Counted from the stretch's first letter, positions 26,185-34,257 are shown. The stretch is DNA of 64,000 bases from JAKZRT01 sp965247915 (GCA_965247915.1 OZ252048.1:1488001-1552000), one strand, 5' to 3'. Numbers and translations: made by a program. Notes: generated by a model not told the origin, from the letters alone.

Positions 26185-26601
26185 ATGTCTCGCATGTATA
26201 AATTGTTGAAGTTGAACGGTAAATTTGACACAGACGAGAACGGTTCAGCTACAATTGAATCGGTTTTGTGGATGCCGATATTTATCCTGATATTCAGCCT
26301 GATTGCAGATGCGAGCCTGCTTTTCCACGCACAGGCCAATCTGACCCGGATCGTTCAGGACGCCAATCGCAACTATTCGATCGGGCGCCTGGAAACGAAC
26401 GCCGAAACCGAGGCCTACGTATTTGCGCGCCTTGGCAACGCCGCCGGCGATCCCGATACGACAATCGACACATCTGTCGATCTTGGCGTCATCACCACGA
26501 CGGTTTCGGTGCCCGCCTACAACTTTGTCGCCACCGGGTTCTTCACCTCGCTGATGTCACTCGACCTTTCGGTAACTGCACAACACCTGATGGAGAGCTA
26601 A
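26185..26601 (+). CDS. TadE-like pseudopilin/assembly protein
   Basis: A 138-residue membrane protein. FDTDENGSATIESVLWMPIFILIFSLIADASLLFHAQANLTRIVQDANRNYSIGRL is the TadE signature: an acidic patch, G-[SA]-x-x-[IVL]-E-x-[AVL] and a single transmembrane helix. The start was placed at MSRMYKLLK, with GGAGAGAG upstream. TadE proteins are processed by TadV and help assemble Flp/Tad pili. Two TadG-like genes follow, the first after 2 bp. No tadA, tadB, tadC or flp gene is in the window. Confidence 0.8.
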   Translation: MSRMYKLLKLNGKFDTDENGSATIESVLWMPIFILIFSLIADASLLFHAQANLTRIVQDANRNYSIGRLETNAETEAYVFARLGNAAGDPDTTIDTSVDLGVITTTVSVPAYNFVATGFFTSLMSLDLSVTAQHLMES

Positions 26602-26603
26602 CG

Positions 26604-27914
26604 ATGAAAAAGCTGCCAGAGACTCTGAGTAATTTTTCGGGGGAAGAAGACGGCGGTATGACCGCACTGGGGCTGTATTTGACCGTGGCAATGCTGGTGC
26701 TGGGTGGGCTGGCGGTGGACGTGACCAGCCTGATCGCGGCAAGAACCCAGTTGCAGGTCGCGGCTGACTTTGCCGCGCACGCAGCCCTTTACACGCGCGA
26801 AATGAACAACGAATTGGAAGCGAAAGCCAAGGCGATCGAACTGACCGAAGCAAGTTTCCCGACGCTGGCCTTTGGCGACTTGCTGTCCGACGACAGCATC
26901 CAGTTTGGCACTTATGATGCAGACACTCAGACGTTTACGATGGATTCAGCGTCCAAAGAGGCTGTCTATGTCGAGACCGCGCGCCTTTCGACCCAGGCCA
27001 ACCCGGTCACCAGCTTTCTGATGCAGTTCGCCGGTTTTGCCGAATGGGATGTCATCACGCCCTCGGTTTTCGAAGTGTACCGGCCATGGTGCCTGCGTGA
27101 CGGATGGGTCGGCGAAGGCATCGTAGACGCCCAGTCGAACAATACGTTCACGTCCGGGTTCTGCGTTCATTCCAATACCCACGTTGAATTCAACAGCAAT
27201 GGGACGTTCGAGAACGGCGTGACGGTCTCAATGCCCGACATGGCCAACATCGTTCTGCTGGCAAGCGGCTTTGAATCAAATATCGGGCTCGAGGACGCGC
27301 TGACAGATTCGTACATCAACCTGCGCATCCTCAACCAGCTTCCGGCGATTCAGGCCGGCCTCTACGATCCGGACTCCGAACATTACCGCAGCTATATCAC
27401 CGATGTGACGCCAATTTTGCTGAACGGCTCGAAGTTCACAACGGCAGACTTCATGCCCGGCCGCATTCACACCCTGATTTGTAGCGGCAACAAGACCATA
27501 ACAATTAACTCCACGACCACGCTCAGCCAGATCGTGCTGGACACAAGCTGTAAGATCAAGTTTGCCAACAATTCGTCGCTGGAGGACGTCGTTGTCTTCA
27601 CCACCAACACGGACGCCAAGTCGATCAATTCGCCCCAGGGTTTGCGGCTTGGTGCGGTTGATGAATGTGATCCGGCGGGTTCGGTCCGGCTTGTGACCTA
27701 TGGCGGCTTCGAAGTGGCCGCGGCGCTGGAGATTTATTCGAGCCAGATCATCGCCAGGGGCCCGATCAGTTTCACTGCTCAGGCAGACGGCGTTTTCGGC
27801 GGTTCGTTCATCAGCGGTGAATTCATCGATGGGACGTCAAATACGGATATGGGCGCCTGCCCGAACGACGCCGGCGAGGTTTTCCAAGTCGATTTGTTCC
27901 GCATGGCGGGCTGA
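26604..27914 (+). CDS. TadG-like membrane-anchored protein (paralogue 1)
   Basis: A 436-residue protein. Residues ~10-60 (SGEEDGGMTALGLYLTVAMLVLGGLAVDVTSLIAARTQLQVAADFAAHAAL) match the TadG-like N-terminal domain of Flp-pilus assembly proteins, with one transmembrane helix. Unlike typical TadG it has no recognisable von Willebrand A domain. The rest is a predicted extracytoplasmic beta-rich region with conserved cysteines (RPWCLRDGW, SGFCVHSNTHVEFNSNGTFENGV, LDTSCKIKF). The pattern of N-S-x-x-x-F-x-x-G-V-T-V suggests a beta-solenoid. Ends VFQVDLFRMAG. The next gene is a close paralogue. Confidence 0.75.
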   Translation: MKKLPETLSNFSGEEDGGMTALGLYLTVAMLVLGGLAVDVTSLIAARTQLQVAADFAAHAALYTREMNNELEAKAKAIELTEASFPTLAFGDLLSDDSIQFGTYDADTQTFTMDSASKEAVYVETARLSTQANPVTSFLMQFAGFAEWDVITPSVFEVYRPWCLRDGWVGEGIVDAQSNNTFTSGFCVHSNTHVEFNSNGTFENGVTVSMPDMANIVLLASGFESNIGLEDALTDSYINLRILNQLPAIQAGLYDPDSEHYRSYITDVTPILLNGSKFTTADFMPGRIHTLICSGNKTITINSTTTLSQIVLDTSCKIKFANNSSLEDVVVFTTNTDAKSINSPQGLRLGAVDECDPAGSVRLVTYGGFEVAAALEIYSSQIIARGPISFTAQADGVFGGSFISGEFIDGTSNTDMGACPNDAGEVFQVDLFRMAG

Positions 27915-27937
27915 CCGGACCACAATCCCGCAAAATA

Positions 27938-27965
27938 AAGGCGCGCCCGTCGGCGCGCCTTTTTG
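27938..27965 (+). terminator. Rho-independent terminator between the TadG-like paralogues
   Basis: A perfect 10-bp stem AAGGCGCGCC / GGCGCGCCTT with a CGTC loop, followed by TTTTGC. It separates the tadE/tadG-like pair from the second paralogue, which probably has its own promoter. Confidence 0.9.
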
Positions 27966-28060
27966 CTTTTAAACCGCCAAATTTTAGACAAATTTGTATG
28001 CAATTTATCACGATGTGTTCTCGGTCAAGGTGGCCGAGTTGTAGCGAGTGGAGTAGTACC

Positions 28061-29392
28061 ATGGACCGTATCCAGGAACCGTTTGGGGCATTTTCAAAAA
28101 GCGAAGATGGTGGCATGACCGTGCTGGGTCTTTATGTCACGGTTGCGATGTTCATTCTTGGTGGCCTGGCCGTCGATGTATCCAGCCTGATCGCATCGCG
28201 CACCCAGCTTCAGGTCGCGGCTGATATGGCAGCCCACGCAGCGCTTTATTCGCGCGAAATGAATTCGGCCAATGTTGCGCGCGAACAGGCTCTTGACTTG
28301 GTTCAAACCAGCTTTCCATCCGGCGGTTTCGGAGAACTTCTGAACGCATCCAGCATCAGTTTCGGCACCTACGACAAAGAAACCCAAACCTTTACAGTGG
28401 ACAACACGTCGCGGCAGGCGGTTTATGTTGAAACCGGCCGCCTGTCGTCGAAAGGCAATGCGGTGACCAGCCTGCTGATGCAGTTTGCCGGCTTCAGCGA
28501 TTGGGACGTTATCACACCGTCAGTGTTCGAAGTTTATCGGCCCTGGTGTCTGCGCGACGGATGGGTCGCCGAAGGCGTGGTGGATTCGCAATCCAACAAC
28601 ATGTTTGAAAGCGGGTTCTGTGTGCATTCCAATACCCATGTCGAGGTCAATTCCGGCAGCATTTTCGAGGACGGCGTGACGGTTTCGGCCTCTAATGGCT
28701 ATGAACACATTGTCTTGCCGAACTCGGGCTGGGAATCGAACGCCGGGCTTCTCGATGCGGTCACCGACGCCTACATCCCGATGCGTATCCTCAGCCAGTT
28801 GGACACGATCCACGACGGGCTTTACGACGACACATCCGAGTATTTCCGCGACTATATCACCAACGTCACGCCGATCGCGCTGATTGGTATCAAGTTCACA
28901 CCCGCCGATTTTACCCCCGGCCGCATCCACACTTTGACCTGCGACCCGGGCACATTCGTGACAATCAATGCTTCGCTCGATGTTTTAAGCAATGTTGTGA
29001 TTGATACCGACTGCCAGATCAAATTCGGGAAAAAGTCGGTGCTTGAGAACGTAGTCATTTTCAACACGAATACTTTGGACGATTCCTTCAAATCTGCCAG
29101 GGGTCTGCGTCTGGGAGCTGACGACAATTGCAACTCCGATGGATCGGTGCAACTGGTCACTTTCGGCGGATTTTCTGCCCCCGCAGATTTGGAAATCTAC
29201 GGCAGTCAAGTTCTTGCCAAGGGCCCGATCCAGTTTGCCGCGAAAGCCGACGGGGTTCAGGGCGGATCGTTCATCAGCGGCGAATATATTGACGCTACAT
29301 ATATTGACGCTACGTCGAATACCACGATGGGGGTCTGCCCCAACGATGCCGGCGAAGTGTTCGAGGTCGATCTGTTCCGTTTGGCCGGCTAA
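28061..29392 (+). CDS. TadG-like membrane-anchored protein (paralogue 2)
   Basis: A 443-residue tandem paralogue of the preceding gene, alignable end to end: SEDGGMTVLGLYVTVAMFILGGLAVDVSSL at the start, DWDVITPSVFEVYRPWCLRDGWVAEGVVDSQSNN in the middle and CPNDAGEVFEVDLFRLAG at the end. The cysteines are conserved. Near the C-terminus YIDAT is repeated (YIDATYIDATSN), reflecting a 15-bp tandem duplication at ~29286-29315 absent from paralogue 1. Same proposed role in a Flp/Tad-type surface structure; no partner genes nearby. Confidence 0.75.
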   Translation: MDRIQEPFGAFSKSEDGGMTVLGLYVTVAMFILGGLAVDVSSLIASRTQLQVAADMAAHAALYSREMNSANVAREQALDLVQTSFPSGGFGELLNASSISFGTYDKETQTFTVDNTSRQAVYVETGRLSSKGNAVTSLLMQFAGFSDWDVITPSVFEVYRPWCLRDGWVAEGVVDSQSNNMFESGFCVHSNTHVEVNSGSIFEDGVTVSASNGYEHIVLPNSGWESNAGLLDAVTDAYIPMRILSQLDTIHDGLYDDTSEYFRDYITNVTPIALIGIKFTPADFTPGRIHTLTCDPGTFVTINASLDVLSNVVIDTDCQIKFGKKSVLENVVIFNTNTLDDSFKSARGLRLGADDNCNSDGSVQLVTFGGFSAPADLEIYGSQVLAKGPIQFAAKADGVQGGSFISGEYIDATYIDATSNTTMGVCPNDAGEVFEVDLFRLAG

Positions 29393-29415
29393 GACCCCAA
29401 AAAAATAGCAGCTTG

Positions 29416-29451
29416 ATCCGGGCTTGCCAAAGGGCAGGCCCGGATTTTTTT
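29416..29451 (+). terminator. Rho-independent terminator after TadG-like paralogue 2
   Basis: Stem ATCCGGGC / GCCCGGAT (extended inside by TTGCC/GGCA pairing) followed by seven T. It lies 24 bp past the stop codon and just left of the IS3 element. Confidence 0.9.
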
Positions 29452-29587
29452 TGGGCTTGCCACAGTTTCTCCACAATTTTGACAAAATGTTGAGGCAAAA
29501 ATATGTCGTATTAGTGTCCGTCGTCATATAAAATGGGACATCAGAGCGGTTTGAGTTTTGGAGGCTCTGGTTCGTTTGTGTGATTGA

Positions 29588-30568
29588 TTATGCCGCGAGT
29601 TTTTGATGTTGCAAGCGGCGTTGTCGGATTGTCAGTTTCTTGATCTTTTCCCTTTCTCTGATGATGGCCTTGCCGCGCCCGAAGTAGACGTCGGCGGGTG
29701 TGACGTTGTTCAGGCTCTCGTGGTAGCGCTGGTTGTTGTAGTAATCGACGAAGGCCCCGATCTGGCGTTTAAGATCGCCGGGCAGATAGTAGTTTTCCAG
29801 CAAAACCCGGTTCTTCATCGTCTGATGCCAGCGCTCGATCTTCCCCTGGGTTTGCGGATGGAACGGCGCACCGCGAACGTGGTCCATCTGTCGATCCTCG
29901 AGCCATTCGGCCAGGTCGCCAGAGATGTAGCAAGAGCCGTTATCGCTCAGCAGACGGGGCTTGTGTCTCACAACCGCCTGATCACAACCTGACGCCGCCA
30001 GGGCCAGCTCAATCGTCGCCGCCACGTCCTCGGCCCGCATGTTTGTGCAGAGCTTCCAGGCGATAATGTAGCGGCTGTAATCGTCCAGGATCGTGCTGAG
30101 ATAATACCAACCCCAGCCAATGATCCTGAAGTAGGTGAAGTCGGTTTGCCACATCTGGTTGATAGCGGTGGTTTTGTCCGTGAACTCGTCGGCAGCTTTG
30201 ATCACAACATAGTCGGGCGCGGTGATCAGATCAGCTTCCTTCAGAAAGCGGTAAACCGATGATTCAGAGATAAAATACTGCTTCTCATCGGTATACTTTA
30301 CCGCCAGTTCCCGGGTCGTCAGCGCCTCGTGCTCCAGTGCAAATTCAATCAGATCGTCTCGCCGATCTTGGGGAATGCGGTTCCAGACCGACTTTGGGCA
30401 GGGTGAGCGATCCGCCAGGGCGTCAAAGCCGCCTTCGACATAGCGGTCATACCATCGGTAGAATGTGGTGCGCGGAATGCCCAGCATATCCAAGGTTTGC
30501 TTCGCAGGCAGATGGGACCCCTCAACGGTGCGGATGATTTCCAACTTCTCTGACGCTGGATACCTCAT
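29588..30568 (-). CDS. IS3-family transposase OrfB (integrase catalytic domain)
   Basis: A 326-residue rve-fold transposase. MRYPASEKLEIIRTVEGSHLPAKQTLDMLGIPRTTFYRWYDRY is a helix-turn-helix start. The DDE catalytic core shows WQTDFTYFRIIGWGWYYLSTILDDYSRYIIAW (first Asp), LLSDNGSCYIS (second Asp) and HPQTQGKIERWHQTMKN (Glu). The ATG overlaps the OrfA stop (ATGA in GAATGAGG), so translation is coupled or frameshifted. Confidence 0.92.
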   Translation of the reverse strand: MRYPASEKLEIIRTVEGSHLPAKQTLDMLGIPRTTFYRWYDRYVEGGFDALADRSPCPKSVWNRIPQDRRDDLIEFALEHEALTTRELAVKYTDEKQYFISESSVYRFLKEADLITAPDYVVIKAADEFTDKTTAINQMWQTDFTYFRIIGWGWYYLSTILDDYSRYIIAWKLCTNMRAEDVAATIELALAASGCDQAVVRHKPRLLSDNGSCYISGDLAEWLEDRQMDHVRGAPFHPQTQGKIERWHQTMKNRVLLENYYLPGDLKRQIGAFVDYYNNQRYHESLNNVTPADVYFGRGKAIIREREKIKKLTIRQRRLQHQKLAA

Positions 30569-30945
30569 TCCTCGTATCCCCCATCCCCTGTCATGCTTTT
30601 TTTGAGCAGACGGTTTTCCAGGATCAAGTCGGCCACACATTCTTTCAATGCCAAGGCCTCAGAACGTAGCTCCTTCACCTCGGGTGACGTCGCCTGACGC
30701 GCCGTATCGCCGGACAGACGGCGTTTCCCTGCTTCGGGGAACTCCTTGGACCAGCTGTAATACAGACTCTCTGAGATGCCCTCGCGGCGACACAGTGCTG
30801 AGATGCTTTCCTCGCCCCGAAGACCCGCCAAAACAATGCGGATCTTCTCCTCGGCTGAATACGTTTGCCGGGTCTTGCGGCGGATGGTTTTGACCAGCCT
30901 GTCAGCCGAGGCTTTGCTGGTTCCGGATTGCTTGTTCATCTTCAC
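30565..30945 (-). CDS. IS3-family transposase OrfA
   Basis: A 126-residue DNA-binding subunit with a helix-turn-helix (TYSAEEKIRIVLAGLRGEESISALCRREGISESLYYSWSKEF) and a C-terminal leucine-zipper-like helix (EVKELRSEALALKECVADLILENRLLKKSM). Standard OrfA of the IS3 family. Confidence 0.92.
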   Translation of the reverse strand: MKMNKQSGTSKASADRLVKTIRRKTRQTYSAEEKIRIVLAGLRGEESISALCRREGISESLYYSWSKEFPEAGKRRLSGDTARQATSPEVKELRSEALALKECVADLILENRLLKKSMTGDGGYEE

Positions 30946-30983
30946 TCCTTGACGGTTGCGATGAACCAGAAATCCTCCTGATG

Positions 30984-32045
30984 CTAAACCCTCATATCTG
31001 TCCCAAAGGCGCTGACGTCAGACACTCCATTTAGAATTTCCAGGCACATGTTGCCCACCAAGTGAGCCAGACCGACGCATACCGAGTTTCCCAGAAGTCG
31101 ATACTGCTCAGTCGCGGATATATTCGGAAAGAGATCATCTGAGCTGTCAAATCCCTGTAGTCGCGCCACCTCATCGACGCTTAATCGGCGAATACCCCAA
31201 GCGTCCCGAACAAACGGAACATTGTGCCCGCCGATTCCCATGTTCGCTGTCAAAGTCGGACACAGACCCTGTCTCCTTTCCCGGACGTATGAACGCCGCA
31301 ATTGATAAATGTTTCCGTCCGAATCGCCGTCAGACATCGCTCTCTCGATCATCTTGTAGTAGCGGTTGTCAGGAGGCAGATAGTCATCGTCCGCGCCACG
31401 CCGCGTGCGGTCAATAAACACGTCAATGGGGCGAAGAACCGCGCCAACCTGGTTGGACGCGGGAGGCGGTGAGAATGGATTGAATGTGAAGCGCCTTCTC
31501 GACGCTGCGACCAAAAACAACCGCTCACGGTTCTGCGGCACATCAGTTGCGTCTTTGACGTTTACCGTCCAGCACGATTCCTCTCTGAACCAATACCCCG
31601 CCCGACGCAATGCACGCCGCACTTCGTCAAACCAAGTCCCGTCAGCTCCGTACAATAGATGGGGCACGTTTTCCAGGATGACGAGCGAAGGCCGCTCATC
31701 CGGTTCGTATTCCTCAATTAGCCGCGGAATCTCGAAAAATAATCTGCCTCGGGGGTCTTCAAACCCTTGCCGGCTTCCGGCCTGAGAAAAACTTTGGCAA
31801 GGGAATCCCGCCGCCAATACCTGAACCGGATCCAAGTCGTCCGCCTGCACGGATAATTCGTTCACGTCCTTCTCGACCAAGGGAACACCGGGAAAGCGGT
31901 GCCGAAATGTGGCACACGCATGCTCATTGTTGTCGCTGGCCCAGCGGATCGAAAGGCCCGCCCTGGCAAGGCCCGACGCAAAACCACCCATGCCGCTGAA
32001 CAAGCACCCCACTGTCCCCTGCAACCCCCCTTCAACCAAAACCAT
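30984..32045 (-). CDS. DNA (cytosine-5) methyltransferase with C-terminus supplied by an IS3 end
   Basis: A 353-residue C5-cytosine methyltransferase. Motif I is CLFSGMGGFASGL, motif IV GFPCQSFSQAGSRQGF with the catalytic Cys, motif VI LVILENV, motif VIII DVPQNRERLFLVA and motif X EQYRLLGNSVCV. The start MVLVEGGLQGTVG is preceded by GAGAG at good spacing. The last ~12 codons (...DVSAFGTDMRV) and the TAG stop lie inside the IS3 right terminal repeat (up to 31024), so the native 3' end has been replaced. All motifs precede the junction, so activity may be retained. No restriction endonuclease gene is visible; it could be an orphan or the remnant of an R-M system. Confidence 0.88.
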   Translation of the reverse strand: MVLVEGGLQGTVGCLFSGMGGFASGLARAGLSIRWASDNNEHACATFRHRFPGVPLVEKDVNELSVQADDLDPVQVLAAGFPCQSFSQAGSRQGFEDPRGRLFFEIPRLIEEYEPDERPSLVILENVPHLLYGADGTWFDEVRRALRRAGYWFREESCWTVNVKDATDVPQNRERLFLVAASRRRFTFNPFSPPPASNQVGAVLRPIDVFIDRTRRGADDDYLPPDNRYYKMIERAMSDGDSDGNIYQLRRSYVRERRQGLCPTLTANMGIGGHNVPFVRDAWGIRRLSVDEVARLQGFDSSDDLFPNISATEQYRLLGNSVCVGLAHLVGNMCLEILNGVSDVSAFGTDMRV

Positions 32046-32145
32046 CGCGATATCTCTCTGCAAGCTAAAAGCGGTTGCACCATCCGAGGGGAATGTCCCA
32101 GTCTGTGTTGAAACTCGCCTGAGCGGCGCAGCTTGATGGGAGATT

Positions 32146-32325
32146 ATGCTGCGTCCTTCAACGTGGAGTCAAGTATATAATTCCCTTTCTTGGATTTTTC
32201 TATGGTACTTTAAAGTATATCGCCTGTTTCCTATAAAGTGGAGGTTTAAGTTGCAAGTTTCTTTGCACGTTTCTCTTCTCCTATGCAGCAAGTTAGCAGA
32301 TATAATTCCCCTATTTACCGGTTGA
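32146..32325 (+). CDS. possible small ORF (59 aa) containing the 31-bp repeat
   Basis: MLRPSTWSQVYNSLSW followed by an aromatic/hydrophobic sequence. Preceded by GGGAG at 32138-32142. Similarity to the ORF at 34258 is limited to the repeat-encoded decapeptide. Could be a chance frame. Confidence 0.2.
   Translation: MLRPSTWSQVYNSLSWIFLWYFKVYRLFPIKWRFKLQVSLHVSLLLCSKLADIIPLFTG
32158..32188 (+). repeat. 31-bp perfect direct repeat, left copy
   Basis: Identical over 31 bp to 34276-34306; begins TCAACGTGGAGTCAAG and ends ATTCCCTTT. The bases on both sides differ, so the repeat is exactly bounded. In one frame it encodes STWSQVYNSL, read in an unlisted 59-codon ORF (32146-32325); the right copy is in a comparable 56-codon ORF. 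It frames a 2.1-kb segment with an adenine methyltransferase and small genes. It could be a recombination or attachment-site footprint. Confidence 0.8.
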
Positions 32326-32384
32326 CGTTTGACGCTTTAGAATTTCGCCGGTCAGGTGGCGCTCGTGAAATTCCAGGTAGTGGG

Positions 32385-32525
32385 TCACTTTGAATTTCGT
32401 TTCTTGTAAGACCCACGCTTCTTAGGCGCAGTCTCATTTGCATCTACCAGCGCAACTAAATCGGCAACATCCCAAAGACGATTTGTCAGGCCAGCTTCAA
32501 TTGCAGGCGTGACTTTCAACGTCTA
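32385..32525 (-). pseudogene. C-terminal remnant of an IS1-like transposase
   Basis: On the minus strand an open frame reads TLKVTPAIEAGLTNRLWDVADLVALVDANETAPKKRGSYKKR and stops at 32385. This is the characteristic C-terminus (K-V-T-P-A-x-x-A-G-x-T-[DN]-R-L-W ... P-x-K-R-G-x-Y-K-K-R) of a widespread DDE/IS1-like transposase. A stop codon immediately precedes it and no catalytic region is found, so only the tail survives. Confidence 0.7.
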
Positions 32526-32657
32526 CTGAGCACGGCTTTTCGCAAGTCGCCGCAAAGGACCTTTTGGCGCAATATAAGCAAACCGCAGACTATTCTGAAA
32601 TTTATCAGCCTCCAAAAAATGTAGACAAACCGGACGATTCGATAGATAATGAGGGCG

Positions 32658-32870
32658 ATGAAAACGAACCCCCGCAAGTTTCGGTTGGCGACAAAGTTCA
32701 GTGCACAGTTTTTGGCCAAGACTTTGGGTCTGCCTGTTATGAGTATGGAAAAACCGACTACAAACCTGGCGAGTGAAAAGCGGCTTCGCATACCGGATGT
32801 TTGTGTCCTTGAGAAAGTAATACATCTGAATTTCAATGACTTCCTTAGAGCGGAGGGTATAACGTCATGA
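32658..32870 (+). CDS. hypothetical small protein (70 aa)
   Basis: Not recognised. MKTNPRKFRLATKFSAQFLAKTL... is basic at the start; the C-terminus reads CVLEKVIHLNFNDFLRAEGI. AGGGCG lies just upstream. Its TGA overlaps the ATG of the next ORF (ATGA at 32867), which argues that it is translated. Part of a run of three small genes in an AT-richer patch. Confidence 0.4.
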   Translation: MKTNPRKFRLATKFSAQFLAKTLGLPVMSMEKPTTNLASEKRLRIPDVCVLEKVIHLNFNDFLRAEGITS

Positions 32871-33064
32871 TATCGCTATCTCAGGCAATCAGAGAAGACA
32901 TGCTGGAAAAGTTCATTGAGCAACAGGAAGCCGCCGGCACTGGCCCGATCAGCGAGGCGGAGTTCGATGAAACCGCCTCGACCGTGATCAAAACGCCGCT
33001 ACCAGACGATCAAACATCAGGTTTACTTCGTCGCGATGATGAAGATATCGAAGGAGAAGAATGA
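32867..33064 (+). CDS. hypothetical small acidic protein (65 aa)
   Basis: Not recognised. MISLSQAIREDMLEKFIEQQEAAGTGPISEAEFDETASTV with a predicted N-terminal helix and an acidic tail (RRDDEDIEGEE). Start overlaps the previous stop by 4 nt. Confidence 0.45.
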   Translation: MISLSQAIREDMLEKFIEQQEAAGTGPISEAEFDETASTVIKTPLPDDQTSGLLRRDDEDIEGEE

Positions 33065-33128
33065 TGGTGAAAGTAGTCGAGACGATCCGCCGCCGCCGCC
33101 ACCACCAAAGCGGATAACGGAGATTCAA

Positions 33129-33314
33129 ATGGGCGAACGCGAGTTAACAACCGGGCTTCTATCCAAAAGCGCTGGATTCCGGCTGATCGTCAACGGCAAG
33201 ATAGGCGCAAAAGAAATTGACCGTCTTATTGCCAAGTTAGAGTTGGACAAAGAAATTCTCTCTGATCCGGACGCAGACGATACACAAGATGGTTTGGGCG
33301 ACCGGCAGACCTAG
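33129..33314 (+). CDS. hypothetical small protein (61 aa)
   Basis: Not recognised. MGERELTTGLLSKSAGFRLIVNGKIGAKEIDRLIAKLELDKEIL then an acidic end. GGAG sits 6 bp upstream of the ATG at 33129. A longer version starting at 33036 would add a proline run (7 Pro) and overlap the preceding ORF; the shorter start is preferred. The helix GKIGAKEIDRLIAKLELDKEIL looks like a folded peptide. Confidence 0.45.
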   Translation: MGERELTTGLLSKSAGFRLIVNGKIGAKEIDRLIAKLELDKEILSDPDADDTQDGLGDRQT

Positions 33315-33439
33315 CTGCACCACCTAGCCTTCGCCGCCCTCTTGGCAATAGCGGTGCGTTCTTCCGGCGAGAGTTTAACGGCTCGCGCCTTCCCGCCCTT
33401 CAAACCGCCCCTGCGCTGCCCCTCGGCCTTTTCGGGCAC
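33311..33439 (-). pseudogene. fragment of a KGGKAR-type small basic protein
   Basis: A 42-codon frame from a GTG: VPEKAEGQRRGGLKGGKA then RAVKLSPEERTAIAKRAAKARW. The GGxKGGKARAxxLSPEERxxIAxxAAxARW motif recurs at the C-terminus of many small plasmid or phage proteins. A stop lies just upstream of the only possible region for an N-terminus, so it is either a very small gene or a remnant. Overlaps the end of the preceding plus-strand gene by 4 nt. Confidence 0.4.
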
Positions 33440-33443
33440 AATA

Positions 33444-33514
33444 TCTGCGGTCTCGCCCGTGGCTTACGGATTACCGACGCCGGACGGGAACTCCTTTCGA
33501 AGCTGAACGGCTAA
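33444..33514 (+). pseudogene. C-terminal fragment of an unidentified gene
   Basis: The plus-strand frame ending at the TAA of 33512-33514 reads CGLARGLRITDAGRELLSKLNG, like the end of a winged-helix or phage-type protein (R-I-T-D-A-G-R-x-L-L). There is no start. It abuts the adenine methyltransferase gene tail to tail, another sign of mosaic decay here. Confidence 0.3.
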
Positions 33515-34104
33515 TTAAAAGCCTTCTTGTAGCCAGGCTTAAACCAGTAAAGCCGGGTGTCACCCGAATGGTCTTTGTCCCAGACATACCAAGCGTATGC
33601 CGTTGTGCCTGACCCAGCTCGCTTCGCACCTTTGGCGTAGAAAGTAATACGCTCGCTGAAAACCCAAACCCGGCTTGGTGGAGCTACGTGAAAGATGGTG
33701 TTTGCGCGGTTGGCGCTTTCAAGGAATGCCAGGCGAAGAAGTAGAGCAAATTTTTTGTCCGCTTTCCGAAGCGCAGAATGCACGAAACCTTCTGCGCTAT
33801 GAAACGGCGGATTGGTGATGATATTGGCAGCACGCCGCCCGGTCTCAAGAAAATCGATGCCTATTTCGCCAAATCCACGATCGTAGAGGTCGCTGCTGTC
33901 TACTTTGGGAGCATACTGAGAAATCAAGTCAGACATTGCACCGTCGCCACAGGCACACTCCCATACGTTACCGCTGAAACGCTCATTTTCCATCAGAGCA
34001 CATGTCGCCCATGGCGGTGTCGGATAAAAGTCCGGTCCATCAAGATCGGCATTACGTTTGATTGTCGGCTTGAAGCTGCCATTTAGGTTGTATGTGGCGG
34101 CCAT
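33511..34104 (-). CDS. N6-adenine-type DNA methyltransferase, phage/plasmid style
   Basis: A 197-residue class I SAM-dependent methyltransferase. DFYPTPPWATCAL at the start, motif I region VWECACGDGAMSDLISQ and motif IV NPPF (residues ~98-101, NIITNPPFHSAEGF) are typical of phage-encoded adenine methyltransferases. The ATG at 34104 has GGAGG five bases upstream; an ATG four codons earlier is less well placed. No cognate nuclease is visible. AT-richer codon use than the core genes suggests transfer. Confidence 0.75.
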   Translation of the reverse strand: MAATYNLNGSFKPTIKRNADLDGPDFYPTPPWATCALMENERFSGNVWECACGDGAMSDLISQYAPKVDSSDLYDRGFGEIGIDFLETGRRAANIITNPPFHSAEGFVHSALRKADKKFALLLRLAFLESANRANTIFHVAPPSRVWVFSERITFYAKGAKRAGSGTTAYAWYVWDKDHSGDTRLYWFKPGYKKAFN

Positions 34105-34257
34105 CTTAACCTCCATAATTTCCAGAAAATGTATCAGAATCCGTTGGTTATGGAAGTCAGCTTGAGTCGATTGTGAGCATTTGGAATCAAAATGTCACAG
34201 GTTTCCACTCTGATGGGTCACACACATATATAATTGCCATAATTCCCGGCGTCGTCG

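Larger units (their letters stand above)
29515..31024 (-). mobile_element. IS3-family insertion sequence
   Basis: A 1510-bp element with imperfect terminal inverted repeats. The left end reads TGTCCGTCGTCA...TGGGACA and the right end (complement) TGTCTGACGTCA...TTGGGACA, alignable over about 38 positions without gaps. Both transposase ORFs are intact. The immediate flanks (ATTAG on the left, CTCCA on the right) do not form a 3-5 bp direct repeat, which suggests that a deletion or recombination has followed insertion. The right end lies inside the 3' end of the C5-methyltransferase gene. Confidence 0.85.
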
